Assembly: GCA_951812925.1 (NCBI GenBank)
Contig: OX638368.1
Span: forward strand, 113,049,309-113,113,308
Direction of reading: 5' to 3'
Origin: Calliopum simillimum
Lineage: Eukaryota; Arthropoda; Insecta; Diptera; Lauxaniidae
Length of the DNA: 64,000 bases
A program made the position numbers and the translations under genes. Below the pieces are notes generated by a model. The model was not told where the DNA came from. It was given only the letters and a program-made list of their open reading frames with translations, and ran no database searches. The first letter of the stretch is position 1. Every line of letters begins with the position of its first letter. Of this stretch, positions 1 through 12,127 are shown one piece after another.

Positions 1-286
1 CTCCAATATGTTAAAATGATTATCAACAGGATGCGATCAAGATAAACAAAATTCAAAAGTTGGGTGAGCCTCATACAATTAATATAAACAAAAAATTTTA
101 ATTAATCTGGATAAGCTAGCTCACAAGAACATGATTGATCATGTTTTCGCAAATGAATTTCTATATTCTAAAATAATTAAAAACAGGATGAGGCTTATGT
201 AAACAAAATTTATGGAAAACTTGATATTGAATAACAAATTGGTTGCCAAAAATTGTTGTTGTCGGATCGCTTATATAAACAATAAT

Positions 287-600
287 GATTTCATCATATG
301 ATGAAATCATGAATTGCTGATATGTTGATTTAGGGATATAAGCAAGGAATCAGTTTATGTTTAAGTATTAAGCAACGTTTGAGACAAGGAGTGTTTATAC
401 AAACAATAACGATTTCATCATATGATGAAAGCATGAAAGGCTGATATGTTGATTTAGGGATATATGCAAGGAATCAGTTTATGCTTACGATTGTTTATAT
501 TAACAATGAAGATTTCATCATATGATGAAATCATGAATTCAACTCAGGCCAAAGGCTGAAATGCTGATTTAGCAAAATCGCTTTCGTTATCCTTAGGAAA
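287..600. repeat. Three direct repeats with a 22-bp palindrome upstream of the polymerase element
   Basis: Three tandemly spaced copies of a repeat of about 100-125 bp lie upstream of the first open frame. Each carries the self-complementary core GATTTCATCATATGATGAAATC or a one-base variant, at 287-308, 411-432 and 511-532. Copies one and two continue into a shared tract with CTGATATGTTGATTTAGGGA and then AAGGAATCAGTTTATG. The core is a perfect inverted repeat centred on CATATG. Position and spacing suit an upstream regulatory or subterminal repeat of the mobile element that follows. That role is inferred from location alone. Confidence 0.6.
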
Positions 601-731
601 ATAAACAAGGAATCAGCTTACAATTAAGCAGAATTGAGAACAAAAATTGTTTATATGATGCTGATTTCACATAAATTTCTTCTTCTTCTTAATTATCACA
701 TATCAAAGACTCCTTCCACATAAAAAAATAG

Positions 732-770
732 TATAAAAGCCGTGTTACCTAAAACAAGGACGTCATAGTT
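732..770 (+). promoter_or_regulatory. Probable TATA promoter of the polymerase element
   Basis: TATAAAAG at 732-739 is followed about 30 bases later by TCATAGT (763-769), which resembles an insect initiator. The first ATG of the downstream frame is at 876, giving a 5' leader of roughly 110 bases. This is the usual Pol II arrangement, but no transcript evidence is available. Confidence 0.5.
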
Positions 771-1195
771 CAAAGATTGGAGCATCAGTCTACAACATAC
801 TATTAGTGTTTAAAAATAATAGTGTTTTAAAAAATTAAAAGTGTTTTATAAGTTTAAAATTATAAAATTTTAGTAATGTCTTATCAAATTAAAAAACTGG
901 TTGAAAACGCTAAGATGGCCCTTACACGTGGTCTGAGTGATCCATCAATGTTAAAAAAATCTGCCCAGGAGTGCTCCAAAGCTTTGCGTTCTCTCAAGAA
1001 TAATCATTTGCGAAGTGCAAATACTGTTGGTGCTAAGCAAAGTGCTATATCAGCTATAATCCTAGTACAAAGCTACCGCAGCCAGTTGAAGAATGTTCAT
1101 TCTACTACTGGTGCTGGGATTCGTAATAAAAATCGTGCAAGTTGGAGCTCTTCAAACGTTAAATGGGAGGATGCCGAGTCAGCTTTTGATAGAAG

Positions 1196-1314
1196 GTAAG
1201 TTTAATTTTCGTTGATTTTTTATTACTATTTTATATAGTATTATTAAATATTTTTATTTAAGTATATTACTATTAAGTATTACTATTAATATTATTAATT
1301 TTTTTTGGTTATAG
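1196..1314 (+). other. Spliceosomal intron in the polymerase gene
   Basis: The 119-base interval starts GTAAGT and ends TTATAG after a pyrimidine-rich, AT-rich tract. Removing it joins exon 1 (ending ..GAT AGA AG) to exon 2 (starting A ATT CAA) without changing the frame, and the joined frame stays open to 1972. Without splicing, exon 1 stops at 1199. The exact donor, acceptor and frame match make a real intron likely. Confidence 0.85.
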
Positions 1315-2955
1315 AATTCAAACTGGGATCATTGTAAACTTGTTGCAAAAAGATCCAAAAAGTTTCCTTGAGGATTGCAGCAACGTCTTCCAGAGGCAGA
1401 TAAAAAAAGCCTTAGTAGTTAATGAAGCACTTAAGGTGAATGCTATATTTTGTGGGGAATTTCATATCCTGAAGGCAGATGAGGAGATATATGAAAATAA
1501 ATTTATGAATACCAAAAACGCTCCCATCTACCGCAACACTGATCTAAAGGAGTGTTTCAAGGAGAACATTCAGGATGAAATCTTGATGAAGCTCGAGGAG
1601 TTCCAGGAAAGAGATAGTGGCTGGGCGCTGTCAGCTATAATTAACTTAGCTATCAATATTAACAAATTTACACCCCAGCTAGGTTCCTCATACATTCCAT
1701 TACCAAAGCAGATTGAAAAGAAAAATGCATGCATCAATGTTAAAAACAATGATGATGCTTGTTTTGCTTGGGCTATGATATCCGCTCTCTATCCAGCAGA
1801 TTGCCATATTGCTCAACGTACGTCATCATATCCAGATTATCGGAAGAAATTTAATATGAAAGGCATGCAGTCACCGATGACCGTTGGACAAATCCCCCGT
1901 TTCGAAAAGCAAAATGATGTATCCATCAACGTATACATCCTCAAAAAAGGAAAGTACTACCATCTTATTTAACTAAAGATAAGAAGGAACGTCATGTAAA
2001 TCTTCTAATGGTTCAAAATGTTTATGATGATGATGATAGTGATAATGATGATGAAAACGATGTAGATGATACCCAGCCCATTCGATACCACTATGTCTGG
2101 ATAAAAAATCTATCCAGACTGTTATCGAGCCAAGCATCTAATAACCAGCATCAAAAATTTTACTGCGACCGTTGTTTGCATTACTTTCATTCTGCAGCTA
2201 AACTGAATGCACATGGAGTAGATTGTAGTAAGTTAAACAACTGCAGGGTTCGGATGCCGACTGAGGAGGAAAAGCTGCTTAGTTTTAAAAATTATAAAAA
2301 TAAGATATCAGCCCCATTTGTTATATATGCTGATTTGGAATGTCTTTTGATGAAGCTAACACCTCCAATAGAATCAGATTCTAGAAAGAAAGAAGCTTCT
2401 CAAATTGCATATCAGAAGCATATACCACATAGTGCAGGCTATTAAGTTAAGTGTACATATGACCCCACGCTTTCTTTTTATAAAAGCTATCGTGGTGCAG
2501 ATTGTATTGAGTGGTTCACTAAAGAATTAGAACAATTCGCTGAGGATGTTGAACCGGTATTCCTTTGTCCTATGGATATGGCTACACTGACCGATATACA
2601 GATTGAAAAATTTAATTCGGCTACTACATGTCATATATGTGAGAAGTCATTTACTACCGATGATAAAAAAATGCGAGATCATTGCCATTTAACTGGTTCT
2701 TATCGGGGTCCAGCACATGAGGGGTGTAATGTTAATTTTAAAGATACCCACACAATCCCTATCATTTTTCATAATTTAAGTGGGTATGATTCCCACTTTA
2801 TTATCAAAAATATTGCAAATGATTTAAAAGGCCGTGTTGATCTGCTGCCTATAAATAAAGAACGGTATATTTCATTCACAAAGCGTTTAGATGAATACTT
2901 CATTAAATACCGATTTATAGATTCATTTCGATTTATGAATAAGAGCTTAAACGAA

Positions 2956-5490
2956 TTAGCTTCTGCTCTAAAGATGTTCCCAAACTTAAAATCAGGGTTT
3001 TTAGATAAATCTGAATCACAGTTAAAGTTACTAACTCGTAAGGGTGTATTCCCTTACGATTATTGTGATGATGAAGAAAAATTTGAAGACACCTGTTTGC
3101 CTGATATTTCACAATTTTACAATAAATTGAATGATTGTGAAATCAAGGAAGAGGACTATGTACATGGTCAAAAAGTCTGGTCGGAATTAAATATATCAAA
3201 TTTGGGGGAATATTCCGACTTATATTTGAAGACAGATGTTCTTCTTTTAGCCGATGTTTTTGAGCAATTTCGATCCAGTTGTCATAAAACTTACGGCTTG
3301 GACCCTGCCCACTATTTTACACTACCTGGATATACTTGGGATGCTATGCTTAAGCATACTGATGTAACTCTTGAGCTATTAACAGATGTTGATATGCTCA
3401 TGTTCGTGGAGCGTGGTATTCGAGGTGGTCTTAGTCAATGTACCAAGAGGTATGCTAAGGCCAACAATAAATACTTAACTAAATATGATGCAAATCAACC
3501 CTCCAAGTATTTAGCATACTTCGATATTAATAATCAGTATGGTTGGTCAATGTCCCAATATCTCCCCCACGGTGGTTTCAGTTGGGTAGAAGATCTACAA
3601 AATTTTAAACTTGAGAATGTAGCTGATGATTCGGATATTGGTTACATCCTTGAAGTTGACTTGGAATATCCAAATGATCTACACGATCATCATAAAGATC
3701 TGCCTTTTTGTCCTGACCATGCGTCACCACCAGGGTCAAAACAAAAGAAATTGTTAGCTAAAGTGGATAATAAAGAAAAATATATAATCCATTATCGAGC
3801 CTTAAAGCAAGCCTTAAAATATGGCCTAAAATTGAAAAAGATTCATAAAATTCTTGAGTTCAAACAATCTCCTTGGCTCAAATCCTATATCGACTTAAAC
3901 ACTTATCTCAGAACAGCAGCTGAAAATGAATTCGATAAAGATCTTTACAAACTCATGAATAATGCTGTCTATGGCAAAACAATGGAAAACATCCGAAAAC
4001 ACTCCATTGTTAAGCTTATAACAAGGTGGTTAGGTCGATATGGCGCTGAAGCATATATAGCCAAGCCAGAGTTTAAGGGGAGGACTATATTCAGTGAAAG
4101 CCTGTCTGCTATTGAGCTTAATAAAACAGAAATATTTTTCAATAAGCCTATTTATATAGGCATGACATTCCTTGACTTGTCCAAAACAACTATATACGAT
4201 TTCCATTAGCTTCTGCTCTAAACTATATACGATTTCCATTAGCTTCTGCTCTAAAGATGTTCCCAAACTTAAAATCAGGGTTTTTAGATAAATCTGAATC
4301 ACAGTTAAAGTTACTAACTCGTAAGGGTGTATTCCCTTACGATTATTGTGATGATGAAGAAAAATTTGAAGACACCTGTTTGCCTGATATTTCACAATTT
4401 TACAATAAATTGAATGATTGTGAAATCAAGGAAGAGGACTATGTACATGGTCAAAAAGTCTGGTCGGAATTAAATATATCAAATTTGGGGGAATATTCCG
4501 ACTTATATTTGAAGACAGATGTTCTTCTTTTAGCCGATGTTTTTGAGCAATTTCGATCCAGTTGTCATAAAACTTACGGCTTGGACCCTGCGCACTATTT
4601 TACACTACCTGGATATACTTGGGATGCTATTCTTAAGCATACTGATGTAACTCTTGAGCTATTAACAGATGTTGATATGCTCATGTTCGTGGAGCGTGGT
4701 ATTCGAGGTGGTCTTAGTCAATGTACCAAGAGGTATGCTAAGGCCAACAATAAATACTTAACTAAATATGATGCAAATCAACCCTCCAAGTATTTAGCAT
4801 ACTTCGATATTAATAATCAGTATGGTTGGTCAATGTCCCAATATCTCCCCCACGGTGGTTTCAGTTGGGTAGAAGATCTACAAAATTTTAAACTTGAGAA
4901 TGTAGCTGATGATTCGGATATTGGTTACATCCTTGAAGTTGACTTGGAATATCCAAATGATCTACACGATCATCATAAAGATCTGCCTTTTTGTCCTGAC
5001 CATGCGTCACCACCAGGGTCAAAACAAAAGAAATTGTTAGCTAAAGTGGATAATAAAGAAAAATATATAATCCATTATCGAGCCTTAAAGCAAGCCTTAA
5101 AATATGGCCTAAAATTGAAAAAGATTCATAAAATTCTTGAGTTCAAACAATCTCCTTGGCTCAAATCCTATATCGACTTAAACACTTATCTCAGAACAGC
5201 AGCTGAAAATGAATTCGATAAAGATCTTTACAAACTCATGAATAATGCTGTCTATGGCAAAACAATGGAAAACATCCGAAAACACTCCATTGTTAAGCTT
5301 ATAACAAGGTGGTTAGGTCGATATGGCGCTGAAGCATATATAGCCAAGCCAGAGTTTAAGGGGAGGACTATATTCAGTGAAAGCCTGTCTGCTATTGAGC
5401 TTAATAAAACAGAAATATTTTTCAATAAGCCTATTTATATAGGCATGACATTCCTTGACTTGTCCAAAACAACTATATACGATTTCCATT
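2956..5490 (+). repeat. 1283-bp tandem duplication inside the polymerase gene
   Basis: The segment beginning at the AGATGTTCCC near 2973 starts again near 4255, offset 1283 bp, and the copies run in parallel for about 1.23 kb. I find only two substitutions between them (CCTGCCCAC/CCTGCGCAC and GATGCTATGCTT/GATGCTATTCTT). The junction at 4189-4256 also contains a 33-bp unit repeated twice, made of the end of one copy and the start of the next. The other polymerase copy has a single version of this segment. It is either a very recent duplication or an assembly artefact. Confidence 0.85.
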
Positions 5491-6030
5491 ATGGTTATAT
5501 GGTTCCCGAGTTTGGTCATGATTGTTCCGTATGTTACACTGACACTGATTCCCTTATTTATGAGATAACTGGGCATGAGTTGTATGAATTTATAAAACGT
5601 GATTGTCATAAATATTTTGATACGAGTGATTATCCTCAACCTAACATTTGGGTTATTCCCTCTGTGAATAAAAAAGTTCTGGGCGTTATGAAAGATGAGT
5701 ATAAAGGTCGTGTCATGAGTGAATTCGTTGGCCTTCGATCAAAGATGTATGCAGATAGGGTAGAGGGAAAAGACAAGGATAAAAAATCTAAAAGGTGTGA
5801 AGAAGGACATAGTCAAAAATAAAATAAAGTTTGATGACTATGTTCTTTGTTTGAATGACGGCTTCATAAAAACAATGGATCAAAATTTGATAAAATCAAA
5901 AAAACATGAGGTGAGCACTATCACGCAAAAAAAAATAGCTTTGAGTCCTCACGATAGTAAAAGATTTCTGTTGGCCGATAGTTATGAAACGCTACCGTGG
6001 GGTCATTATAGTATTATGGATATGAATTAG

Positions 6031-8320
6031 TTATATTCATAAGTTATTTAGTAAGAAACTATATATAATATGATACATATTACATAAACTTTGTTTTTAA
6101 ATATTCTATAAAATAATCTTAGTTAATTAAGAAAAAAAATAATGTTAAAAAATTGTATAACTCCTAAGAAAAATTTTGTAACGAAATATTAATAAGCTAT
6201 TAAAAAATACAAAAAACAGAAAACTTTACTTTTGTTCTTATTTAATATATTTAGGTCAAGAACTTGCAAAATTTCAAGTTCAGACACATACTGGATACAA
6301 ATTATGAATTAAAGGGTCTTTTGTTTGATTGTTTATTTAGACTGAAATTTAATACTCAATATGTATAGTAGAGAGGATCAATTTGTTCCAAGCCAAATTT
6401 TTCCACTTACTTTCATTCAGTTTCGGATTTTCCGACAAAATCTAAGTTAAAAACTCCTCGGGACCATATATCTGCGGTGAATTTCGACTCAGCCAAAAAT
6501 CGTTTGAAGTTTTGGGTTTCTTTCGCTGTTGCGAGATTGTTTTTGATAATTTATAACTTCCGAACAACTAGTTGTATTGCTATGATTTTAGCACCGTTAG
6601 AAAGGTGTTGTTGCTTAGTATCAACGCTTTGGCTAATTTATTGAAAAAAAATATCTGGTTCAAAAGTTATGACCTTTTGAATGAAAATATTTAAAAACTT
6701 TATACAAATTATACCAAAAATTTCATCTTTATTTAAAAAAAAATATACTTTTACATTTTTTTTTATAGTGTATAAAAAGAACTATCTAGGGAGGGTCTAT
6801 TCATTCAGATACGGCTAGTCATTTCAAAGTTATGACCGTTTGAATGAAGACAGATAAAAACTTCATACAAAGTATATTAGAAATTTAATCTTCCTAGAAA
6901 AAAAAACCGTTATTTTTGAATTTTTTTCTATAGCTCATCAAAACGCCTTTCCAACGCAGTCCTGTTCTTTAAGATACGGCTAGCAATTCCAAAGTTGTGA
7001 CATTTTGAATGAGAGCAGATGAGAACTGTTGAGTGAAAAAATATTTAAAACAAAGTTGAACAAAAAAAAAATTTTTTTTTTTTTATGAGTTCTTGTGTAG
7101 CACTTTCGATTACCATTAATTAGTAGAAAAAAACCGCCAAAGGATTTTTTGAAGTTGGGTCACTAAGCGGTGCTATAATGGCTCAAAGTTCGAAAAATCA
7201 AGTATTATAGAGAAAATGTATGCTTTAATTTAAAATGTCATAATTTTGGAATTTCTTGCCGTATCTTATAGAACAGAACTGTGTTGGAAAAGCCATTTAA
7301 TTAGGTATAGAAAAAAATTAAAAAAAGCGTTTTTTTTTTTGTTTTTGGAAGATTAAATTTCTAATATACTTTGTATAAAGTTTGTATATGTCTTTATTCA
7401 AAAGGTCATAACTTTGAAATGCCTAGCCGTATCTGGATGAATAGACCCTCTCTAGATAGGTCTTTTTATACACTATAAAAAAAATTTAAAAGTATATTTT
7501 TTTTAAAAAAAAGATGAAATTTTTGGTACAATTTGTATAAGGTTTTTAAATATTTTCATTCAAAAGGTCATAACTTTTGAACCAGATAACTTTTTTCAAT
7601 AAATTAGCCAAAGCGTTGATACTACGCAACAATACCTTTCTAACGGTGCTAAAATCATAGCAATACAACAAGTTGTTCGGAAGTTAAAAATTATCAAAGA
7701 CAATCTCGCAACAGCGAAAGAAACCCAAAACTTCAAACGATTTTTGGCTGAGTCGAAATTCACCGCAGATATATGGTCCCCAGGAGTTTTTAGCTTAGAT
7801 TTTAACGGAGAATCCGAAACTGAATGAAAGTAAGTGGGAAAAAAATTTGATCCTCTCTAATGTATAGTGAAGCTGCCAATATTATACGTATAGTTTAGCT
7901 TCAACAAAGCAAGAGGGAAAAATATGATCAATAAACAAATTGCAGCATACTACGTACACACACACACACACACATATATATTTGCTTATTAAAAATTGGT
8001 TGACACATAAAATATGTGATTCATTAGGATATATAAATAAAAAAAAAAATGTTTATCGCTTTCAATGTAAACAATCGAAGCAAGTGATTCAGTTCAAACC
8101 TTCTACAACATATATACATATATTCATATGTTTATATATGTATATGTAAGTACAAGAAGAGAATGAAAAAGGAAACAATAATGAAAATAAATGCCCGTCT
8201 GGTGATCTTTAAAGTTTGCAAAATTTGGAACTTTAAAAATTTGAACATAAAGTTTCAATTTCAATTAAATACATATTCATACGCACAGACCAATACTTTC
8301 ACTGCAATAGAGAAAAAAAT
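6031..8320 (+). other. Non-coding 3' flank of the polymerase element, shared with the inverted copy
   Basis: Apart from the insertion at 6369-7859, this flank matches the reverse complement of 42193-42960. Shared landmarks are the AT-rich tract after the gene, a (CA)n stretch at 7955-7973 that appears as (TG)n near 42500-42520, and a tract ending ACTGCAATAGAGAAAAAAA (to about 8319 here, about 42193 there). Beyond that point the two copies diverge, so the 3' edge of the duplicated unit lies near 8320. No convincing gene is seen, and the short open frames here are AT-rich chance frames. Confidence 0.75.
6369..7859. mobile_element. hAT-like foldback (long inverted repeat) element with 8-bp target duplication
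   Basis: A near-palindrome of 1.49 kb. The left arm starts TAGAGAGGATCAA (6369) and the right arm ends TTGATCCTCTCTA (7859). Arms of about 700 bp remain recognisably complementary throughout, for example TTTCGGATTTTCCG with its complement near 7806. It is flanked by a perfect 8-bp direct repeat ATGTATAG at 6361-6368 and 7860-7867. TAGAG ends with an 8-bp duplication are typical of the hAT superfamily. There is no transposase frame, so it is non-autonomous. The inverted polymerase copy has the same flanking sequence without this insertion (near 42610), which proves a discrete insertion. Confidence 0.85.
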
Positions 8321-8322
8321 GA

Positions 8323-8618
8323 ATGAGGATCCGTTTCGAATCCATTACGAGTTCATAAAGGTATAAAAAACGTAATCCGCGGTAACGGATCCATTTCGAA
8401 CCCGCAACGTACATCAAAAACAAATTCAAAACGCTTCGTTTAGATAAAAAAAAAAAAACATTTTGAAGCGCTTATTAGCGAATAAAAAAAAATTAAATTC
8501 CGCAGTGCTTGCCCGTTTCGAATCCGAAACTTATGTAAAAACGAATTCAAAACGGATTTGCTTTTAAATATGTTAATGCTGTATATTTACAGAAAAAAAC
8601 CGTTTTGATGCGCCTATT
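8323..8618. repeat. Left copy of a 295-bp direct repeat flanking the LINE
   Basis: This 296-bp stretch recurs at 12128-12421 in the same orientation with only a few substitutions, such as CCCGCAACG versus CCCGTAACG and CAGTGCTTGCCC versus CAGTGCGGGCCC, plus homopolymer length changes. Its inner edge coincides with the 3' tail of the LINE. The sequence is rich in the words GGATCCGTTTCG and GAATCCGAAAC. It may be a giant target-site duplication or an older tandem repeat. Confidence 0.8.
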
Positions 8619-11600
8619 GTATGTATGTATGTATGTATTCTCCTTTAACTCCTAGGAGGAGCATAGGGCCAATATGAAATCTCTCCATTTGTCACGATCC
8701 CTTGCGATGACTTTGATCTCTTGCCAAGATTTTCCCGATTCTTGGATTTCCTTTCCCAACGACCTTTTCCAGTTGGTTTTGGGTCTACCACGTCCTCTAC
8801 TGCTTTGTGGATTCCACTCAAGGGCCTGGCGACAAACTTCGCTGTGCGGTTTCCGGAGAGTGTGACCAATCCATCCCCATTTGCGCAGCTTGATCTCGTT
8901 TGCTATAGACTTCTGTTTGCATTTTTGATGTAGCTCGGCATTTGATATAGTGCGAGGCCACAAAACCTTTAGTATACGCCTTTAGCATTTGTTGACAAAT
9001 ACTTGCAGCTTGTTCGTTAGTTGTTCAGTAACAAGCCATGTTTCGCACCCATATAACAAAACCGATTTCACATTCGAATCCAAAATGCGCACTCTCGTTT
9101 TGGTGGATATAACGGATGAAGACCATATTTTGTTCAGTTGAGCAAACGCGCCTTTTGCTTTTGCTATTCTTGAGTTGATATCCTCCTTTGCTCCACCATC
9201 CATGGAGATAATGCTGCCTAAATACGTGAAGCTATCGACGTTTCCGATGTCATCATTGCCAGCTTTAAACGTGATGTCATTGCTTGCGTTTAGCTTCATG
9301 CTTTTAGTCTTGGATACGTTGATTTTTAGGCCGGCCTTTTGTGATTCCAAGACAAGGTCTTCAATTTTGCTTCGCATATCTGAATGTTTGGATGATAAGA
9401 GGCAGATGTCGTCAGCGTAGTCGAGATCTTCCAGATGTTCGGTAAAGTTCCATTGAATACCCCTTTTGGCCTTATTAAGAGCTTTATCTAGGATATCATG
9501 AAGAACGATAAGGAAGAGTGATGGTGATAGTAAACACCCCTGTCGTACGCCTGAATTAGTGGTGAATGTCGGTGACAACAACCCGTTGTGTAACACACTG
9601 CATTTAAAGCCTTCATATTGTGCACGTACTAAGTTTATGGCCTTTGCGGTAATACTTCTTCGTTGCAGTGACGCCCAGATGTTTTCTCGGGAGACACTGT
9701 CGAAGGCAGTGCTATAGTCAACGAAGACAAGTTGAAGTGCAGCACGCCACTCGCATGATTGTTCGACAATTATTCTGAGCGTGTTGATTTGATCCACGCA
9801 TGATCTGTTTCGCCGGAATCCTGCTTGCTGCTTTCGAATGGCCGAATCAAGTTTTTCGCTTACCCTGCTCAGAAGCACTTTCGTCAGTACTTTTGATGGT
9901 ACTGAGAGCAAGGTGATGCCTCTATAGTTTCGGCACTCGCTTAGGTCACCTTTTTTCGGCAATTTGACTAACATGCCATGTAGCCAATCTTCTGGCAAAC
10001 GCTCTTCACTCCAGATTTTGTTGAGCAGAGGATGGAGAATTTTAGCTGATGTTATGGGGCATGCCTTTAGCAGTTCAGCTGTTATTTGATCTATACCGGT
10101 GGCCTTGTTGTTTTTCATGCTTTGGATAGCTTTCACAATTTCATCAATTGTAGGCGGCGGTGTTTGTATTCGACTACTACTGCGAGTCATTGCGGCAGTT
10201 GTAGTTGGTGATTCTGGTTGCAGGGATGTGGTAGACATGGGATTTAGTATATCGCAAAAATACTCTTTCCATCTGTTTAGTTGGTCGTCTGCAGATGTTA
10301 AGAGATTTCCGTTTTTGTCGTTGATAGGGCGGCTTTGTTGGAGTTTTCTGCCTGATAATCTGCGGGTGATATCGTAAAGCTGCCTGAGATTTTGAGCATT
10401 TGCAGCGCTTTCGGCTTCGCTCGCGAGGTCGTTATACATTCTTCTTTTGTCTTGTCTGCACGATCGCCTGACTTCTTTATTGAGAGAGTTAAAGACCTTT
10501 TCGGCGACGTTCTTTTGCGCTCTAGTTTTAGCGTCGTCTCTCAACTTTTTCGCGCTTCTTCTTTTTTCGACAAGACCCCACGTTTCCTCACTCATCCAGT
10601 GCTTCTTGTTCGAGGGTCGAAACCCAAGTATTTTTTCACTGGAGTTTAAGAACACAGCCTTAGCGGCCCTCCATGATGTTTCAATACTTCCACCACAATC
10701 GAACGGAACTGTTTTAAGTTCTTCTACGAAAGATCTGCGTACCTCGTCGTTCTTAAGCTTAAGCACGTCGAATTTTTTTGCTACACATTGTTCGCTGGGA
10801 TGTTTATTAGCGGCAAGTTTTGGTCGAATGACCGCGAGGAGAAGATGGTGGTCGGAGCCTATGTCAGCGGCCCTCTTTGCTCGTACGTCCAGAAGACTCC
10901 CACTCCATTTTCTGCTAATGCAGAAGTGGTCGATTTGGTTTTCAGTGGTGTTGTTTGGAGACACCCAAGTAGCTTTATGGCATTTTTTGTGTGGGAATAG
11001 CGTACCTCCAACGACAAGACCGGCTGTATTGCAGGCGTCAATGAGAAGCTCTCCATTGTCGTTTCTCGCACCCAAACCATGTCTTCCAATCACGTGCTCT
11101 AGGTAAGGTTTTCTGAGCCTACTTTGGCATTCAAATCGCCCATAACCATTATGATGTCGTTCTTGTGAGCACTGTTTATTGCTGCAGCGAGCTGGCTGTA
11201 GAATTCATCTTTGGTTTCTCTTTCTGCCAACTCTGTGGGCGCGTATGCTTGGAAGATGGTAATATTTCTTGCGGGGGTTCGAAATCTGCACCAAATGAGT
11301 CTTTCGTATACAGGTTTCCATTCCATTACTGCCTTTACTGCAGTTTTACTTAGCAAAAATCCAACTCGATCCCTGTGGATGTCATCTACCGGAGTATAGA
11401 AATTTTTCGCCGTCAGGAAGTACATATTCGCCGGCACCGTTCCATCTACACTCGCTTAATCCCAATATCTCAAGGTTGAATTTGTGGAGTTCTCTAACGG
11501 CTTGGTGTATTTTGCCTGGTTCATTTAGAGTTCGGACATTCCAAGAGCCGATGCGTGTTCGAGTTTTCATCGAAAGGATTTTAAAATTTTGAGAAACCAT

Positions 11601-12127
11601 ATTGGTTCCAGTTATAGGAGAATCATTCCTAACTATGCATGTTTCTTGCACCTCCAAATCCGATGTGCATGCTGCCGAGGCAGGTGGATTAACCACACTC
11701 TGGTGGGTACCACTTGGAGAGTTATTTCCCATCGTTTTTCGATCCATGCTTCATTAGTATAATCTTCTCGGCAACGCCCCACGCAGTAAGTTATAAGCTT
11801 AAAGCTGGATCCGGCAAGCGCTGCAATTATAGTGGCCAAATTCACTTTTAATTTCAGCCGCCCAATCTGGAACAGACGCTGACCTGGGAGCCGCCCACTC
11901 TGGATCAGACGCTTCAGGATTTCGACAAGATGCTTATTTTAAGGCGGCATCGACTCGCCTTGTCAGTGCCAGTTACGGGCATTGTGGGTTTTTCTTTCGA
12001 GGCGCAACGCTGTCCAACGCTACACCCTTCCACACCCTGGCTGGTCACCCGCTTTTAGTCGCCTTTTACGACAGGCATGCTTACCTCGGGCATATTCTGA
12101 CCCCTTACCCGCAGGGTACAAAAACGG
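8619..12127 (-). pseudogene. RTE-type non-LTR retrotransposon (endonuclease plus reverse transcriptase), disrupted
   Basis: The element reads on the minus strand from about 12127 to 8619 and ends in a (TACA)n-like tail. An apurinic-type endonuclease lies at about 11747-11099: it starts RIGSWNVRTLNEPGK and contains LGLSECRWNGAGEY and MGDLNAKVG. Reverse transcriptase follows at about 11093-8982, with FVDYSTAFDSVSRE, GVRQGCLLSPSLF and the catalytic LDYADDICLL. The C-terminal part (8963-8652) has WGWIGHTLRKP and RGRGRPKTNWKRS, typical of RTE-like elements. Breaks: a frameshift between the two endonuclease frames near 11400, another near 11095, and an in-frame TAA at 8982. The 5' end contains the GCATGCCTGTCG...AGGCGACTAAAA tract common in insect LINEs. 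It is nearly full length but not functional as written. Confidence 0.88.

Larger units (their letters stand above)
876..6030 (+). pseudogene. Polinton/Maverick-type family B DNA polymerase (copy A), spliced, duplicated and broken
   Basis: Broken gene for a protein-primed-type family B DNA polymerase. Exonuclease motifs are YADLECLLMK (Exo I, D-x-E, about 2327-2356), NLSGYDSHF (Exo II) and YLKTDVLLLADVF (Exo III). A zinc-finger, endonuclease VII-like segment (CHICEKSF, then HCHL and a later C) precedes Exo II. Palm motifs are YFDINNQYGWSMSQYLP (A), KLMNNAVYGKTMENI (B) and CYTDTDSLIY (C). The N-terminal exon (876-1195) is joined in frame to exon 2 at 1315. Breaks, judged against the minus-strand copy at 42193-45986: a 13-bp deletion near 1950, a TAA stop at 2443-2445, a 1283-bp tandem duplication whose first unit ends in a stop near 4207, and a one-base insertion near 5790. 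No integrase, packaging ATPase or capsid gene is visible nearby, so the Polinton assignment rests on the polymerase alone. Confidence 0.85.

Noticed and set aside
4030..4395. Minus-strand frames inside the polymerase gene (also 5313-5639)
   Set aside because: They are antisense to conserved polymerase motifs and duplicated with the 1283-bp repeat.
10099..11106. Several plus-strand frames opposite the LINE
   Set aside because: They lie antisense to clear reverse transcriptase and endonuclease coding sequence and have no domains.
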